This document shows, piece after piece, positions 33,665-42,043 of a DNA stretch of 64,000 nucleotides. The stretch comes from DYRB01 sp963802205 (GTDB taxonomy: Bacteria > Pseudomonadota > Gammaproteobacteria > Chromatiales > Chromatiaceae). The stretch is from assembly GCA_963802205.1 (NCBI GenBank), contig CAWDHW010000033.1, positions 35,304 through 99,303 of the forward strand. Direction: 5' to 3'. The first letter of the stretch is position 1. Each line of letters opens with the position of its first letter. The translations under genes and the position numbers were made by a program. A model generated the notes under the pieces. The model saw only the letters and a program-made list of their open reading frames with translations. It had not been told where the DNA came from and made no database searches.

Positions 33665-34672
33665 CTAACCGTCCGACCTGTCGCCGGCGGCGCTGGTGTC
33701 AATAACCAGATTGGTCTGATCGACATACTTGATGGGGTTGACCTGCTTGCCGCCGATCAGCACCTCGAAATGGACGTGGGGGCCTGTGGAACGCCCCGTG
33801 GAGCCCAGGGTTGCGATGGTCTGGCCGCGATCGATGGAAGCACCCTCCTTGACCAGGAGGCGATCGCAATGACCGTAGCGGGTAATCTTGCCGTCGGGGT
33901 GGCGGATCTCCACCAGATTGCCGTAGCCACTTTGTCTGCCGCTGAAGGTCACTACGCCCTCGGCGACGGCAAGGACCGGGGAGCCACGCACACCCGCGAA
34001 GTCGAGGCCCTTATGGAAGGCCCCGCGGCCACGGAAGGGGTCCTTGCGGAAACCGAAGGTGGAGCTGATGTAGCCGGCGCGCACCGGCCAACCGGAGGGG
34101 GCGGCCAACTGCTCGCCCAAGTGGCGCTCCATGATGAGCTGTTCGAGCAGGGTGAGCTTGCGCTTGCGGTCGTCGAGTTCACTCAAGACCGAGGCGAGTT
34201 CCTCGGCCAGGGCATCGATGCCGGCGGAGCCCTTGCTGCCCGAGTCCGGACCGCCTTGGGGCGGCGGGGCCTGGAAGTCGAATTCGTCCTTGCTTAAGCC
34301 AGCCATCTCGACCAGCCGCTCGCCAAGGGCGTTGAGGCGCAGGATTTCGGCCTGCATGGCACCCACCTGGCCAGAGACGGCGTCGATGTGGGCATTGATG
34401 TCTTCGTTCTGTGCGGCTTGTTGACCGACCTGTTGGCCGAAGGGCCAGGTGATCTGCTGAATACGTTGATCGAGCTTGTCGGGATCGCCCTGGATGCCGG
34501 CGGTTGGCCGGGTCGTGCCCCCCAAGTCGAGGGTCAATAACCCCTGGCCTCCTAGCCAAACCCCTAGTCCTCCTGCAACAACGACCAGCGCAACGGCTGA
34601 AAAAATCCCAATCAGGGCACTACCTTGGGCGGACCTTCTGCGGTCCAGTGGGACCAGGATGTATCGCTTCAT
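33665..34672 (-). CDS. M23 family metallopeptidase (LytM-type)
   Basis: This 335-residue protein has an N-terminal membrane anchor (about 18-40), a helical or coiled region (about 60-190) and a C-terminal LytM/M23 domain. Zinc-site residues are visible in FHKGLDFAG (H and D) and in HVHFE (second H), with the GYGNLVEIRHPDG strand between, so the domain looks catalytically intact. Such proteins cleave peptidoglycan cross-links or activate amidases in the periplasm. Its position between secA and the lpxC/dcw block is usual in this group. Confidence 0.93.
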   Translation of the reverse strand: MKRYILVPLDRRRSAQGSALIGIFSAVALVVVAGGLGVWLGGQGLLTLDLGGTTRPTAGIQGDPDKLDQRIQQITWPFGQQVGQQAAQNEDINAHIDAVSGQVGAMQAEILRLNALGERLVEMAGLSKDEFDFQAPPPQGGPDSGSKGSAGIDALAEELASVLSELDDRKRKLTLLEQLIMERHLGEQLAAPSGWPVRAGYISSTFGFRKDPFRGRGAFHKGLDFAGVRGSPVLAVAEGVVTFSGRQSGYGNLVEIRHPDGKITRYGHCDRLLVKEGASIDRGQTIATLGSTGRSTGPHVHFEVLIGGKQVNPIKYVDQTNLVIDTSAAGDRSDG

Positions 34673-34972
34673 ACGCGCCTCCGGATAAACAAGACTTTGC
34701 CAAGGTACCAGCTAAGCACCTTCGGAGGCAAGGTTTTCCCACGAAGTGGCGGAAAACATTTGCTTGCGATGTCGCGTGTTGGGCGCGTATCTCCCGCCTG
34801 CGGAGACTCTGCTGAGGGCTAGGAATCCTCCCAAAATACCTGCTACCGGAAGGCTTTTCAGATAACAAACCGGGACCGCCTGGTCCCGGTTGATCCAGGG
34901 GCCTTGCGTCGGCGATTGAGGGGCCTATAGTGGCCGCCACCCCAAGCCACAGGTGCCGCTGGCCCCGAGCCG
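34673..34972. promoter_or_regulatory. Divergent region with likely dciA promoter and two palindromes
   Basis: On the plus strand TTGCGT (34904-34909) and TATAGT (34926-34931) are 16 bases apart, a good sigma-70 pair 42 bases upstream of dciA. A perfect hairpin, ACCGGGACC/GGTCCCGGT around a 4-base loop, lies at 34869-34890, just upstream of it. A second palindrome, GTTTTCC-CAC/GTG-GGAAAAC, lies at 34733-34757 on the M23 gene side. No gene was seen. Confidence 0.5.
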
Positions 34973-35383
34973 ATGCCGGAATCAAGCCTCCACGTCAGCC
35001 GCTTTCTTCGGCGCAACCAGGTTGCGGGCAGGCTCCTGGAGGGCCTGGATCGCGATATCGCCCTCCAGCGGCGGGTGCGCAGTGCGCTGGAATCGGAACT
35101 GCGCCCCCACTGCCTGCACGCCATCCTGGAGGCGGGGCGCCTGACCCTGGTCAGCGACAGCCCGGTGTGGGCCTCACGGCTGCGCTTCTGCGCCCCTGGG
35201 ATCATGGCAGCCTTAGGGGGCGATGCGCCAGCTGTCACGGAGGTGCGGGTACGCGTGGCGCCTCAGGCGGCGGGGCGATCAGGACCGACGCGGCGACCGA
35301 CGCTGATCCTGAGTGCCGAGACCGTGGCTCACCTGCTGGGTGCGGCTGCGGCGACGGATGACCCGGAGCTCCCGCCGCCCTGA
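34973..35383 (+). CDS. DciA family protein (DUF721), replicative helicase loader
   Basis: This 136-residue protein matches the DUF721/DciA family: a helical start (SRFLRRNQVAGRLLEGLDRDIALQRRVRSALESEL) and then the KH-like core LRPHCLHAILEAGRLTLVSDSPVWASRLRFCAPGIMAAL. In characterised bacteria DciA helps load the DnaB replicative helicase. A location between lpxC and secA is usual, but here it is on the strand opposite to both. No strong ribosome binding site is visible. Confidence 0.85.
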   Translation: MPESSLHVSRFLRRNQVAGRLLEGLDRDIALQRRVRSALESELRPHCLHAILEAGRLTLVSDSPVWASRLRFCAPGIMAALGGDAPAVTEVRVRVAPQAAGRSGPTRRPTLILSAETVAHLLGAAAATDDPELPPP

Positions 35384-35470
35384 GGCGGTTGGCCGGGCCC
35401 CGGTCGGGGCGGTGCGAGGACTTCCTATAGGCTCGGTGGTTGGGCCTTGCGCCGCAGGCCGCCCCGGAGG

Positions 35471-35546
35471 TGTAGGTCGGGCTTCAGCCCGACGGTGGTG
35501 CTCGGTGGATACAGCGATGCCCGGTCGGACTAAAGTCCGACCTACA
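35471..35546. repeat. Palindromic repeat (TGTAGGTCGG type)
   Basis: The outer arms TGTAGGTCGG (35471-35480) and CCGACCTACA (35537-35546) are perfect complements. Each half also forms its own hairpin: GTCGGGCT-TCA-GCCCGAC (about 35476-35493) and GGTCGGACT-AA-AGTCCGACC (35523-35542). It lies between the convergent dciA and lpxC genes. Similar GTAGGTCGG palindromes occur in many bacteria. Confidence 0.8.
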
Positions 35547-35607
35547 CCCAACGCAGACAGAGCCTTCCAAGTCCAAAATCAGGACGGTCCGGGCCTATGA
35601 GCGACAG

Positions 35608-36522
35608 TCAGGTGACCGCCAATGGCCTGGGGGCATAGCTGATAGGCGCCGGGGCGGCGTCTTCGAAGGTGACCTCCTCCCAAGCATCGGGGTCGGCGAG
35701 CAGGGCGCGCAACAGCCGGTTGTTGAGGGCATGCCCGGACTTGTGACCGCGGAAGGTGCCGATCAGGCTGTGGCCGAGCAGGTAGAGGTCGCCGATGGCG
35801 TCGAGGATCTTGTGGCGGACGAACTCATCCTCGTAGCGCAGGCCGTCATCGTTGAGGACCCGGTAGTCATCGACAACCACGGCGTTGTCCAGGCTGCCGC
35901 CGAGGGCCAGATTTTGTTGGCGCAGTGCCTCAATGTCGCGCAGGAACCCGAAGGTACGAGCGCGGCTGACCTCACGGACGAAGGATGTGGTGGAGAAATC
36001 CACGCTCGCGCTCTGGGACCGGGAGGCGATGGCCGGGTGATCGAAGTCGATAGAGAACTCGACCTTGAAACCATCGTGGGGCTCGAAGATGGCGTATTTT
36101 CCCGCGTCTTCCACAGCCACGCGGCGCTTGATGCGGATGAAGCGCTTGGGTCGGTTCTGTTCCTCGACCCCCGCGGACTGGATGAGGAACACGAAGGGCC
36201 CGGCGCTGCCATCCATGATGGGGACCTCGGGGGCACTCACATCGACGTAGGCATTGTCGATCCCCAACCCGGCGAAGGCGGAGAGCAGATGCTCGATGGT
36301 AGAGATACGCACGTCGCCCTGGATCAAGGTAGTGGACAGCCGCGTATCGCCCACGTTGGTGGGGGTCGCCTTGATCTCGACGGGGGGCAGCAAGTCGGTG
36401 CGCCTGAACACGATGCCGGTGTCCGGTGCGGCCGGGCGCAGGGCGATGTGGATCTTCTCGCCGGTGTGCAGGCCCACTCCGGTCGCCCGGATGACGTTCT
36501 TGAGGGTTCGCTGTCCGATCAT
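35608..36522 (-). CDS. lpxC: UDP-3-O-acyl-N-acetylglucosamine deacetylase
   Basis: This 304-residue zinc enzyme performs the committed step of lipid A synthesis. It begins MIGQRTLKNVIRATGVGLHTG, and shows the zinc histidine in STIEHLLSAFAGLGIDN (about 79), the HKILDAIGDLYLLG motif and the catalytic GHKSGHALNN region. It ends the dcw gene block, downstream of ftsZ, the classic arrangement. The upstream open frame to 36648 was excluded because it does not match the family. Confidence 0.97.
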   Translation of the reverse strand: MIGQRTLKNVIRATGVGLHTGEKIHIALRPAAPDTGIVFRRTDLLPPVEIKATPTNVGDTRLSTTLIQGDVRISTIEHLLSAFAGLGIDNAYVDVSAPEVPIMDGSAGPFVFLIQSAGVEEQNRPKRFIRIKRRVAVEDAGKYAIFEPHDGFKVEFSIDFDHPAIASRSQSASVDFSTTSFVREVSRARTFGFLRDIEALRQQNLALGGSLDNAVVVDDYRVLNDDGLRYEDEFVRHKILDAIGDLYLLGHSLIGTFRGHKSGHALNNRLLRALLADPDAWEEVTFEDAAPAPISYAPRPLAVT

Positions 36523-36660
36523 CGCTGTGTCTCCCGCCGCATCCCGCCATAACCCCAGAAGGGGGACCCATTGCGGAGACTGATTCCGAACGGGCCGCCG
36601 CCAGGTGCGCGGGGCCGATTCGGGCGTCAGTTCCGTGGTTCGTTCCAACCCCGGGACCGG

Positions 36661-36734
36661 GACCGGGCCGGTTGGCCCGGTCTGCGGTCTTAGGGTTTTC
36701 CCGTATTATGATCAGGCGAAGACACAATTTGCAA
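36661..36734 (-). promoter_or_regulatory. Likely lpxC promoter and flanking hairpin
   Basis: On the minus strand TTGCAA (-35, 36729-36734) and CATAAT (-10, 36705-36710) are 18 bases apart, so lpxC can be transcribed separately from ftsZ. Just downstream lies a perfect hairpin, GACCGGGCC/GGCCCGGTC with a 4-base loop (36661-36682), in the lpxC leader; it could be an ftsZ 3' end or an attenuating structure. Confidence 0.5.
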
Positions 36735-36778
36735 GCGAATCGTCTGATTCCGTTCACGATCCGCCAGAGACTACGCCG

Positions 36779-37960
36779 TCAGTCGGCCTGCCGGCGCAGA
36801 AAGGCTGGGATGTCCAGGTAGTCCAGATCCGGCTCCCCTCCGGCCTCCGCCGTGGCGGTGGCCGCGGCGGCGTGGACCCGACGGTAGACCGCGGGGCGGT
36901 CCATGTCGCGGTAGTCCGGGGCTACCGTGTCACCCGCATTACCGCCGGACACAATGCGGATGGCGGGCTCGTCCATGGCCCTGGTACGGGCCGCTGCGGC
37001 ACGCTTCTCTCCCAAGCCGGTCGCAACTACGGTGACCCGCAGTTCGTCGCCGAGGTCCATGTCAATAACGGTCCCCACCACCACGGTGGCGTCGTCGTCG
37101 GCGAAGTCCCGCACCGTGTCGCCGACCTCATGGAACTCGCCGATAGACAGCGACTGGCCGGCGGTGATGTTGACCAGGATGCCCTTGGCGCCCGCCAGAT
37201 TCACGTCCTCCAGCAGCGGGCTCTTGATGGCCGCCTCGGCCGCCTCGCGTGCCCGGGTGGGGCCGGTCGCCGCACCCGTGCCCATCATGGCGACGCCCAT
37301 GTTGGCCATGACCGTCTTGACGTCGGCGAAGTCCACATTGATCAGACCCGGACGGGTGATCAGGTCGGCGATGCCCTGGGTGGCGTTAAGCAGGACGTCG
37401 TTGGCCGCCTTGAAGGCGTTGAGCAGGCTCATTTCCTTGCCAAGTACGGCGAGCAGCTTCTCGTTGGGGATGGTGATAAGCGAGTCCACGGACTTGGCCA
37501 GATCGGCGATCCCCTCGTTGGCGATCTTCATGCGCTTGCCGCCCTCAAAGGAGAAGGGCTTGGTGACCACTGCCACCGTCAAGATTCCAAGTTCCTTGGC
37601 CACCTCGGCCACCACCGGGGCCGCCCCTGTGCCGGTCCCACCACCCATGCCAGCCGTGATGAAGACCATGTCCGCCCCCTCCAGTGCCTCCTTGATGCGC
37701 TCCTTGTCCTCCAGGGCGGACTGCCGGCCGACATCTGGGTTCGCGCCGGCACCAAGGCCCTTGGTGATGCCAGACCCCAGTTGCAGGATGGTCTTCACCG
37801 ATGCGTGTTTGAGGGCCTGGGCGTCGGTGTTCGCACAGATGAAATCGACCCCCTCGATGTTGGATTGGGCCATATGGTTGACGGCATTGCCTCCCCCACC
37901 GCCGACGCCGATGACCTTGATGACCGCGTTTTGGCTTTGTGTGTCCATAAGCTCGAACAT
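36779..37960 (-). CDS. ftsZ: Cell division protein FtsZ
   Basis: This 393-residue tubulin-like GTPase forms the division ring. Motifs are IGVGGGGGNAVNHM (GTP site), the tubulin signature GGGTGTGAAPVVAEVAKE and the T7 loop NVDFADVKTVM. A variable linker (about 320-375) ends in the C-terminal peptide DYLDIPAFLRRQAD, which binds FtsA and ZipA. The ATG at 37960 has a GAGG site. It is the last division gene of the dcw cluster, 105 bases after ftsA. Confidence 0.98.
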   Translation of the reverse strand: MFELMDTQSQNAVIKVIGVGGGGGNAVNHMAQSNIEGVDFICANTDAQALKHASVKTILQLGSGITKGLGAGANPDVGRQSALEDKERIKEALEGADMVFITAGMGGGTGTGAAPVVAEVAKELGILTVAVVTKPFSFEGGKRMKIANEGIADLAKSVDSLITIPNEKLLAVLGKEMSLLNAFKAANDVLLNATQGIADLITRPGLINVDFADVKTVMANMGVAMMGTGAATGPTRAREAAEAAIKSPLLEDVNLAGAKGILVNITAGQSLSIGEFHEVGDTVRDFADDDATVVVGTVIDMDLGDELRVTVVATGLGEKRAAAARTRAMDEPAIRIVSGGNAGDTVAPDYRDMDRPAVYRRVHAAAATATAEAGGEPDLDYLDIPAFLRRQAD

Positions 37961-38065
37961 GATGTGTCGCCTCGTTTGCTCGCTTGAAACCCCAACCGAC
38001 CCAGACCCCCGCCTGCCGTCGGCCCCCCCAAACATCAGCGGACCCCTGATTCGGACTTCCAGCAA

Positions 38066-39301
38066 TCAGAAGTTGCCCTGAAACCAACTCTTCATACGCG
38101 CCCACACCGACCCCAGGCCGCGCCCGGAGGTCATCTCCGTGCGCGGGACGAAGCGGTGCTTGCGTGCGTAAATCAACAGACCGACCCCTGTCGCATAGAT
38201 CGGGTCCGAGATCACCTCCTGCATGCCGACGAAATACTGGGGCACCCCCAGGCGCACCGGCATGTGGAAGACCTCCTCGGCCAGCTCCACCAGGCCCTCC
38301 ATCTTGGCGCTGCCCCCGGTCAGGACCACGCCCCCGGCCACCAAGTCCTCGAAGCCGCTGCGCCGCAGTTCGCCCTGCAACAGGGTAAGCAGCTCCTCGT
38401 AGCGCGGCTCCACCACCTCCGCCAGGGTCTGGCGGGACAGGTGCCGCGGCGGGCGTTCGCCGATGCTCGGAACCTCGATGGTCTCTCCATGCCCGGCGAG
38501 CTTCGCGAGAGCGCAGGCGTGGCGGATCTTGATGACCTCGGCAAATTGTGTGGGTGTGCGCAATGCCACCGCGATGTCATTGGTGACCTGGTCCCCGGCG
38601 ATGGGGATGACCGCGGTGTGGCGGATGGCCCCGTCGGTGAAGACCGCCAGATCCGTGGTCCCGCCGCCGATGTCCACCAGGCAGACGCCGAGTTCCTTCT
38701 CGTCCTCGCTGAGGACGGCGTAGCTCGAACTCAATTGCTCCAGGACCAGATCCTCGACCTCCAGGCCACAGCGGCGGATGCACTTGACGATGTTCTGGGC
38801 AGCGCTGACCGCCCCGGTGACCATGTGCACCCGGGCCTCCAGGCGCACCCCGCACATACCGATAGGCTCGCGGATGCCTTCCTGGCCGTCGATGATGAAT
38901 TCCTGGGGCAGGATGTGGAGGATCTTCTGGTCCGCCGGGATAGCCACGGCGCGTGCGGCCTCGATGACCCGGTCCACATCGGCCTGGGTCGCCTCGCGGT
39001 CCTTGATGCCAGTGATTCCGTGAGAGTTGAGGCTGCGGATGTGGCTGCCGGCGATACCGGCATGGACCGAGTGGATCTCGCATCCGGCCATCAGCTCCGC
39101 CTCCTCGACGGCGCGCTGAATCGACGCGACGGTGGACTCGATGTCCACCACCACACCCTTCTTGAGGCCCCGGGATGGGTGGGTCCCCAGCCCGATGATC
39201 TCGATCCGGTCGTCCGGCTTCACCTCGCCCACCAGGCAGGCAATCTTGGACGTGCCGATGTCCAGACCGACCACCAGATTCTTATCACTGCGACGCGACA
39301 T
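38066..39301 (-). CDS. ftsA: Cell division protein FtsA
   Basis: This 411-residue actin-like protein tethers FtsZ to the membrane and recruits later divisome proteins. Seen are the phosphate-1 motif VVGLDIGTSKIACLVGE, the phosphate-2 motif LVDIGGGTTDLAV and the adenosine motif VVLTGGSAKMEGL. The C-terminal amphipathic helix (WARMKSWFQGNF) is the membrane-targeting sequence. It follows ftsQ after six bases. Confidence 0.98.
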   Translation of the reverse strand: MSRRSDKNLVVGLDIGTSKIACLVGEVKPDDRIEIIGLGTHPSRGLKKGVVVDIESTVASIQRAVEEAELMAGCEIHSVHAGIAGSHIRSLNSHGITGIKDREATQADVDRVIEAARAVAIPADQKILHILPQEFIIDGQEGIREPIGMCGVRLEARVHMVTGAVSAAQNIVKCIRRCGLEVEDLVLEQLSSSYAVLSEDEKELGVCLVDIGGGTTDLAVFTDGAIRHTAVIPIAGDQVTNDIAVALRTPTQFAEVIKIRHACALAKLAGHGETIEVPSIGERPPRHLSRQTLAEVVEPRYEELLTLLQGELRRSGFEDLVAGGVVLTGGSAKMEGLVELAEEVFHMPVRLGVPQYFVGMQEVISDPIYATGVGLLIYARKHRFVPRTEMTSGRGLGSVWARMKSWFQGNF

Positions 39302-39307
39302 GCTGTG

Positions 39308-40222
39308 TTAACCCCGATTCCGTGACTTGCTGCGGGTCGGCGCCTGAGGGCGGCGCTCAACCGTCTCGACCTGTGCCACCTCCGCATCCCCCGGAGCAAA
39401 CCCCTGGGCCCAGCGGACCGCCAGACCGTTTGCATAACGCAGGTCCACCACCGCCGGGCGGCCCGCGGCGACGAGTTGTCGCCAAGTGCGCATAAACCGC
39501 TCCAGGCGCTCCTCCACCCGGGTTGCCCCGAGTTCCAGGTCCAGGCCCTGGCCCAGATGGAGGGTCCAGGCCCCGCGGGTATCGCGGTCCAGGGCCGTCA
39601 AGGTCAGTCCAAGCCCGGCCAGGCGGTCCCGCCACCTGAGGTAGTTCGCGGCGATCACGGGTGCCTGGCCGTCATCCCCGGACAGTCGCGGCAGGGTCGT
39701 GGGAAAGTCCTCGCCCTTGGGCCGGAAGACCTCACCCTCGGCGGTCACCAGGCCATCGCTGCCCCAACGGGCGATGGGGCGGTACTCCTCAACGTTGAGC
39801 ACAATGCGGTCCGGCCAGACCCGGCGCAGGGTGGCCGTGCGCACCCAGGGCAGTTCGTCCACGGAGCGCTGGAGGCGCTTGATGTCCTGAGTCAGGAGGC
39901 CACCCTCGAGGTGCTCTGTGATGGTGCGCTGCAACTGCTGGGAAGACAGGCGGTGGACGTCACCTTCAACTGTGACCAGGCGTACCGGGAGGATCTCAGG
40001 TTCCTTGTCCAGTAGGAGCTTGCCGCCGAGGAAGGCCCCGGCCATCAGACCTAGGGCGACCGACCAACGGCCTAGCGCCAGGGCCCGCCGCGGCATGTCC
40101 GCCAGGATCGCCCCCCAACGGCTCGTTGTGGGATCCGGTCCAGCCCCGCTGTCCACCTGAGCCTGGTGATATGCCTGATGGATGATCGATGGGTGGTGCA
40201 GGAAGACGTCAGGTGCGCCCAT
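39308..40222 (-). CDS. ftsQ: Cell division protein FtsQ
   Basis: This 304-residue bitopic inner-membrane protein links early and late divisome parts. It has a long cytoplasmic tail (about 1-48), a transmembrane helix (about 50-72), a POTRA domain (LVTVEGDVHRLSSQQLQRTI...) and the FtsQ beta domain (WVRTATLRRVWPDRIVLNVEEYRPIARW). The ATG at 40222 is chosen because AAGGAG lies at ideal distance; it overlaps the ddlB stop by 14 bases. Confidence 0.96.
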   Translation of the reverse strand: MGAPDVFLHHPSIIHQAYHQAQVDSGAGPDPTTSRWGAILADMPRRALALGRWSVALGLMAGAFLGGKLLLDKEPEILPVRLVTVEGDVHRLSSQQLQRTITEHLEGGLLTQDIKRLQRSVDELPWVRTATLRRVWPDRIVLNVEEYRPIARWGSDGLVTAEGEVFRPKGEDFPTTLPRLSGDDGQAPVIAANYLRWRDRLAGLGLTLTALDRDTRGAWTLHLGQGLDLELGATRVEERLERFMRTWRQLVAAGRPAVVDLRYANGLAVRWAQGFAPGDAEVAQVETVERRPQAPTRSKSRNRG

Positions 40223-41156
40223 TGTGGTTCTCCTTGAGACTGGTCTCCAGAATCCGCCAGACGAGATCATCGAAGCCGATGCCGCGGGCGAGCGCCGCCA
40301 TGGGCACCAGGCTGTGATCGGTCATGCCGGGGACTGTGTTGATTTCAAGCAATGCCGGTCCCTGGCGGCGGTCGACCATGATGTCCACCCGCCCCCAGCC
40401 GGAGGCGCCCACGGTGCGGAAGGCTGCCAGGGCCAGGTCCTGCAGCCGCGCTTCCTCCGCCGCGGGCAGGCCGCAGGGGCAGAGGTAGCGGGTGCTGTCG
40501 GATTGGTACTTGGCCTCATAGTCGTAGAAGGCCCTGGGGGTCTCCAGCCGGATCAGGGGCAACGCCTCCTCCCCGAGGATGGCGCAGGTGTACTCGGGTC
40601 CGTCGATCCAGCGCTCTGCCAGGACCAGGGGGTCGAAGCGCGCCGCCGCGTCGTAGGCCGCTGACAGCCCGGCCGCATCCTCGGCCTTGGCCATGCCGAT
40701 ACTCGACCCCTCGCGCACCGGCTTGATCATGAGGGGGAAGCCCAGGGCCGCGGCGGCGGCGAGGTCCGCCTCGCCGGCCACCAAGGCGAAGTCCGCCGTG
40801 GGCAGGCCGAAACCGCGCCACAGGAGCTTGCAGCGGTATTTGTCCATGCCCAGCGCCGAGCCCAGGACACCGGAGCCGGTGTACGGGAGCTCGATGGTCT
40901 CCAGCGCACCCTGCACGACCCCATCCTCACCGCCCCGCCCGTGCAGGACGATGAAGGCGCGGTCGAAACCTCCGGCGGACAGGCGCTCCAGGAAGGGGCC
41001 CGATCCCTTGTGCGGATCGACGGGGTGGGCATCTACGCCGCGGCGGCGCAGTGCCTCCAGGACCGCAGTACCGCTCTTGAGCGAGATCTCCCGCTCTGCG
41101 GCATTCCCCCCCAAGAGCACGGCCACCTTGCCGAATTGAGCCGGTTGGCCCGTCAT
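40209..41156 (-). CDS. ddlB: D-alanine--D-alanine ligase
   Basis: This 315-residue ATP-grasp ligase joins two D-alanines for the peptidoglycan stem. It shows KVAVLLGGNAAEREISLKSG at the start, the omega/ATP region MIKPVREGSSIGMAK, SGWGRVDIMVD and the metal motif LLEINTVPGMTDHSLVP. Its ATG overlaps the murB stop (ATGA). In its dcw position it precedes ftsQ as in most gammaproteobacteria. Confidence 0.97.
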   Translation of the reverse strand: MTGQPAQFGKVAVLLGGNAAEREISLKSGTAVLEALRRRGVDAHPVDPHKGSGPFLERLSAGGFDRAFIVLHGRGGEDGVVQGALETIELPYTGSGVLGSALGMDKYRCKLLWRGFGLPTADFALVAGEADLAAAAALGFPLMIKPVREGSSIGMAKAEDAAGLSAAYDAAARFDPLVLAERWIDGPEYTCAILGEEALPLIRLETPRAFYDYEAKYQSDSTRYLCPCGLPAAEEARLQDLALAAFRTVGASGWGRVDIMVDRRQGPALLEINTVPGMTDHSLVPMAALARGIGFDDLVWRILETSLKENHNGRT

Positions 41157-42043
41157 AACGCACCCCCCCCAACGCACTTGACCTCGGTCACCAGGTGAAC
41201 CCCGCTCGTCTCCGCCACCCGGGCGCGGACCAAGGCGATGAGGCAGTCGATATCCGCGGCCCTGGCAGAGCCCGTATTGATGATGAAATTGGCATGCTTT
41301 TCCGAGACCTGTGCGCCACCGACGGTCATGCCCTTGAGACCTGCCGCCTCGATGAGGCGGGCGGCATGGTCCCCGGTCGGATTACGGAAGACCGAGCCGC
41401 AACTCGGCAACCCGGTGGGCTGGGTGCGGCCCCGGCGATCTAGGAGGTCACGGATACGGGCCGTGGCGGCCTCTGTATCGCCGGCGGCCAGGCCAAGCTC
41501 CGCCTCCAGGAACCACTCCCCCTCCGGGCCTGTCACCTCCCGATAGCCGATTCGGTAGTCGGCCTGGGTGCGGCTGCGGACCTCGCCACGTCGGTCCATG
41601 GTGAGGACCCGGGCCACATGCGGCCAGGTCTCGCCGCCCCATGCGCCGGCATTCATGGCCAGTGCACCGCCCATGGTTCCGGGGATCCCGGCCAAGAACT
41701 CGATCCCCACCAGGCCGCGCCGTGCGGCGAAGCGCGCCACCTTGGCGCAGGAGGCCCCGGCCTGGGCGCGGATGCCAAGCTCCCCCACCGCGGCCAGCCC
41801 CTGCAGGCAGCCCTGGGTCTCGATCACGGTCCCTGGAAAGCCCTCGTCGGCCACCAGCAGATTGCTGCCAAGACCAAGCCACAGCAGGGGCTCGGCCGGG
41901 TCCAGGCGACGCAGAAACTCCGCCAGGTCGGCGGCATCTGCTGGGCGATACAGGCGCCGGGCCGGACCGCCGACCCGCCAGCTGGTGTGGCGGGCCAGGG
42001 GCTCGTCCAGGGACAGCACGCCGCGCAGACCTTGGGTGTTCAT
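41153..42043 (-). CDS. murB: UDP-N-acetylenolpyruvoylglucosamine reductase
   Basis: This 296-residue FAD enzyme reduces UDP-GlcNAc-enolpyruvate to UDP-MurNAc with NADPH. Motifs are HTSWRVGGPARRLYRP, GLGSNLLVADEGFPGTVI, GIEFLAGIPGTMGGALAMNAGA and the catalytic SCGSVFRNPTGDHAA (Ser/Cys region). It belongs to the compact MurB class without the E. coli extra domain. ATGA overlaps exist on both sides, with murC and ddlB. Confidence 0.97.
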   Translation of the reverse strand: MNTQGLRGVLSLDEPLARHTSWRVGGPARRLYRPADAADLAEFLRRLDPAEPLLWLGLGSNLLVADEGFPGTVIETQGCLQGLAAVGELGIRAQAGASCAKVARFAARRGLVGIEFLAGIPGTMGGALAMNAGAWGGETWPHVARVLTMDRRGEVRSRTQADYRIGYREVTGPEGEWFLEAELGLAAGDTEAATARIRDLLDRRGRTQPTGLPSCGSVFRNPTGDHAARLIEAAGLKGMTVGGAQVSEKHANFIINTGSARAADIDCLIALVRARVAETSGVHLVTEVKCVGGGAL

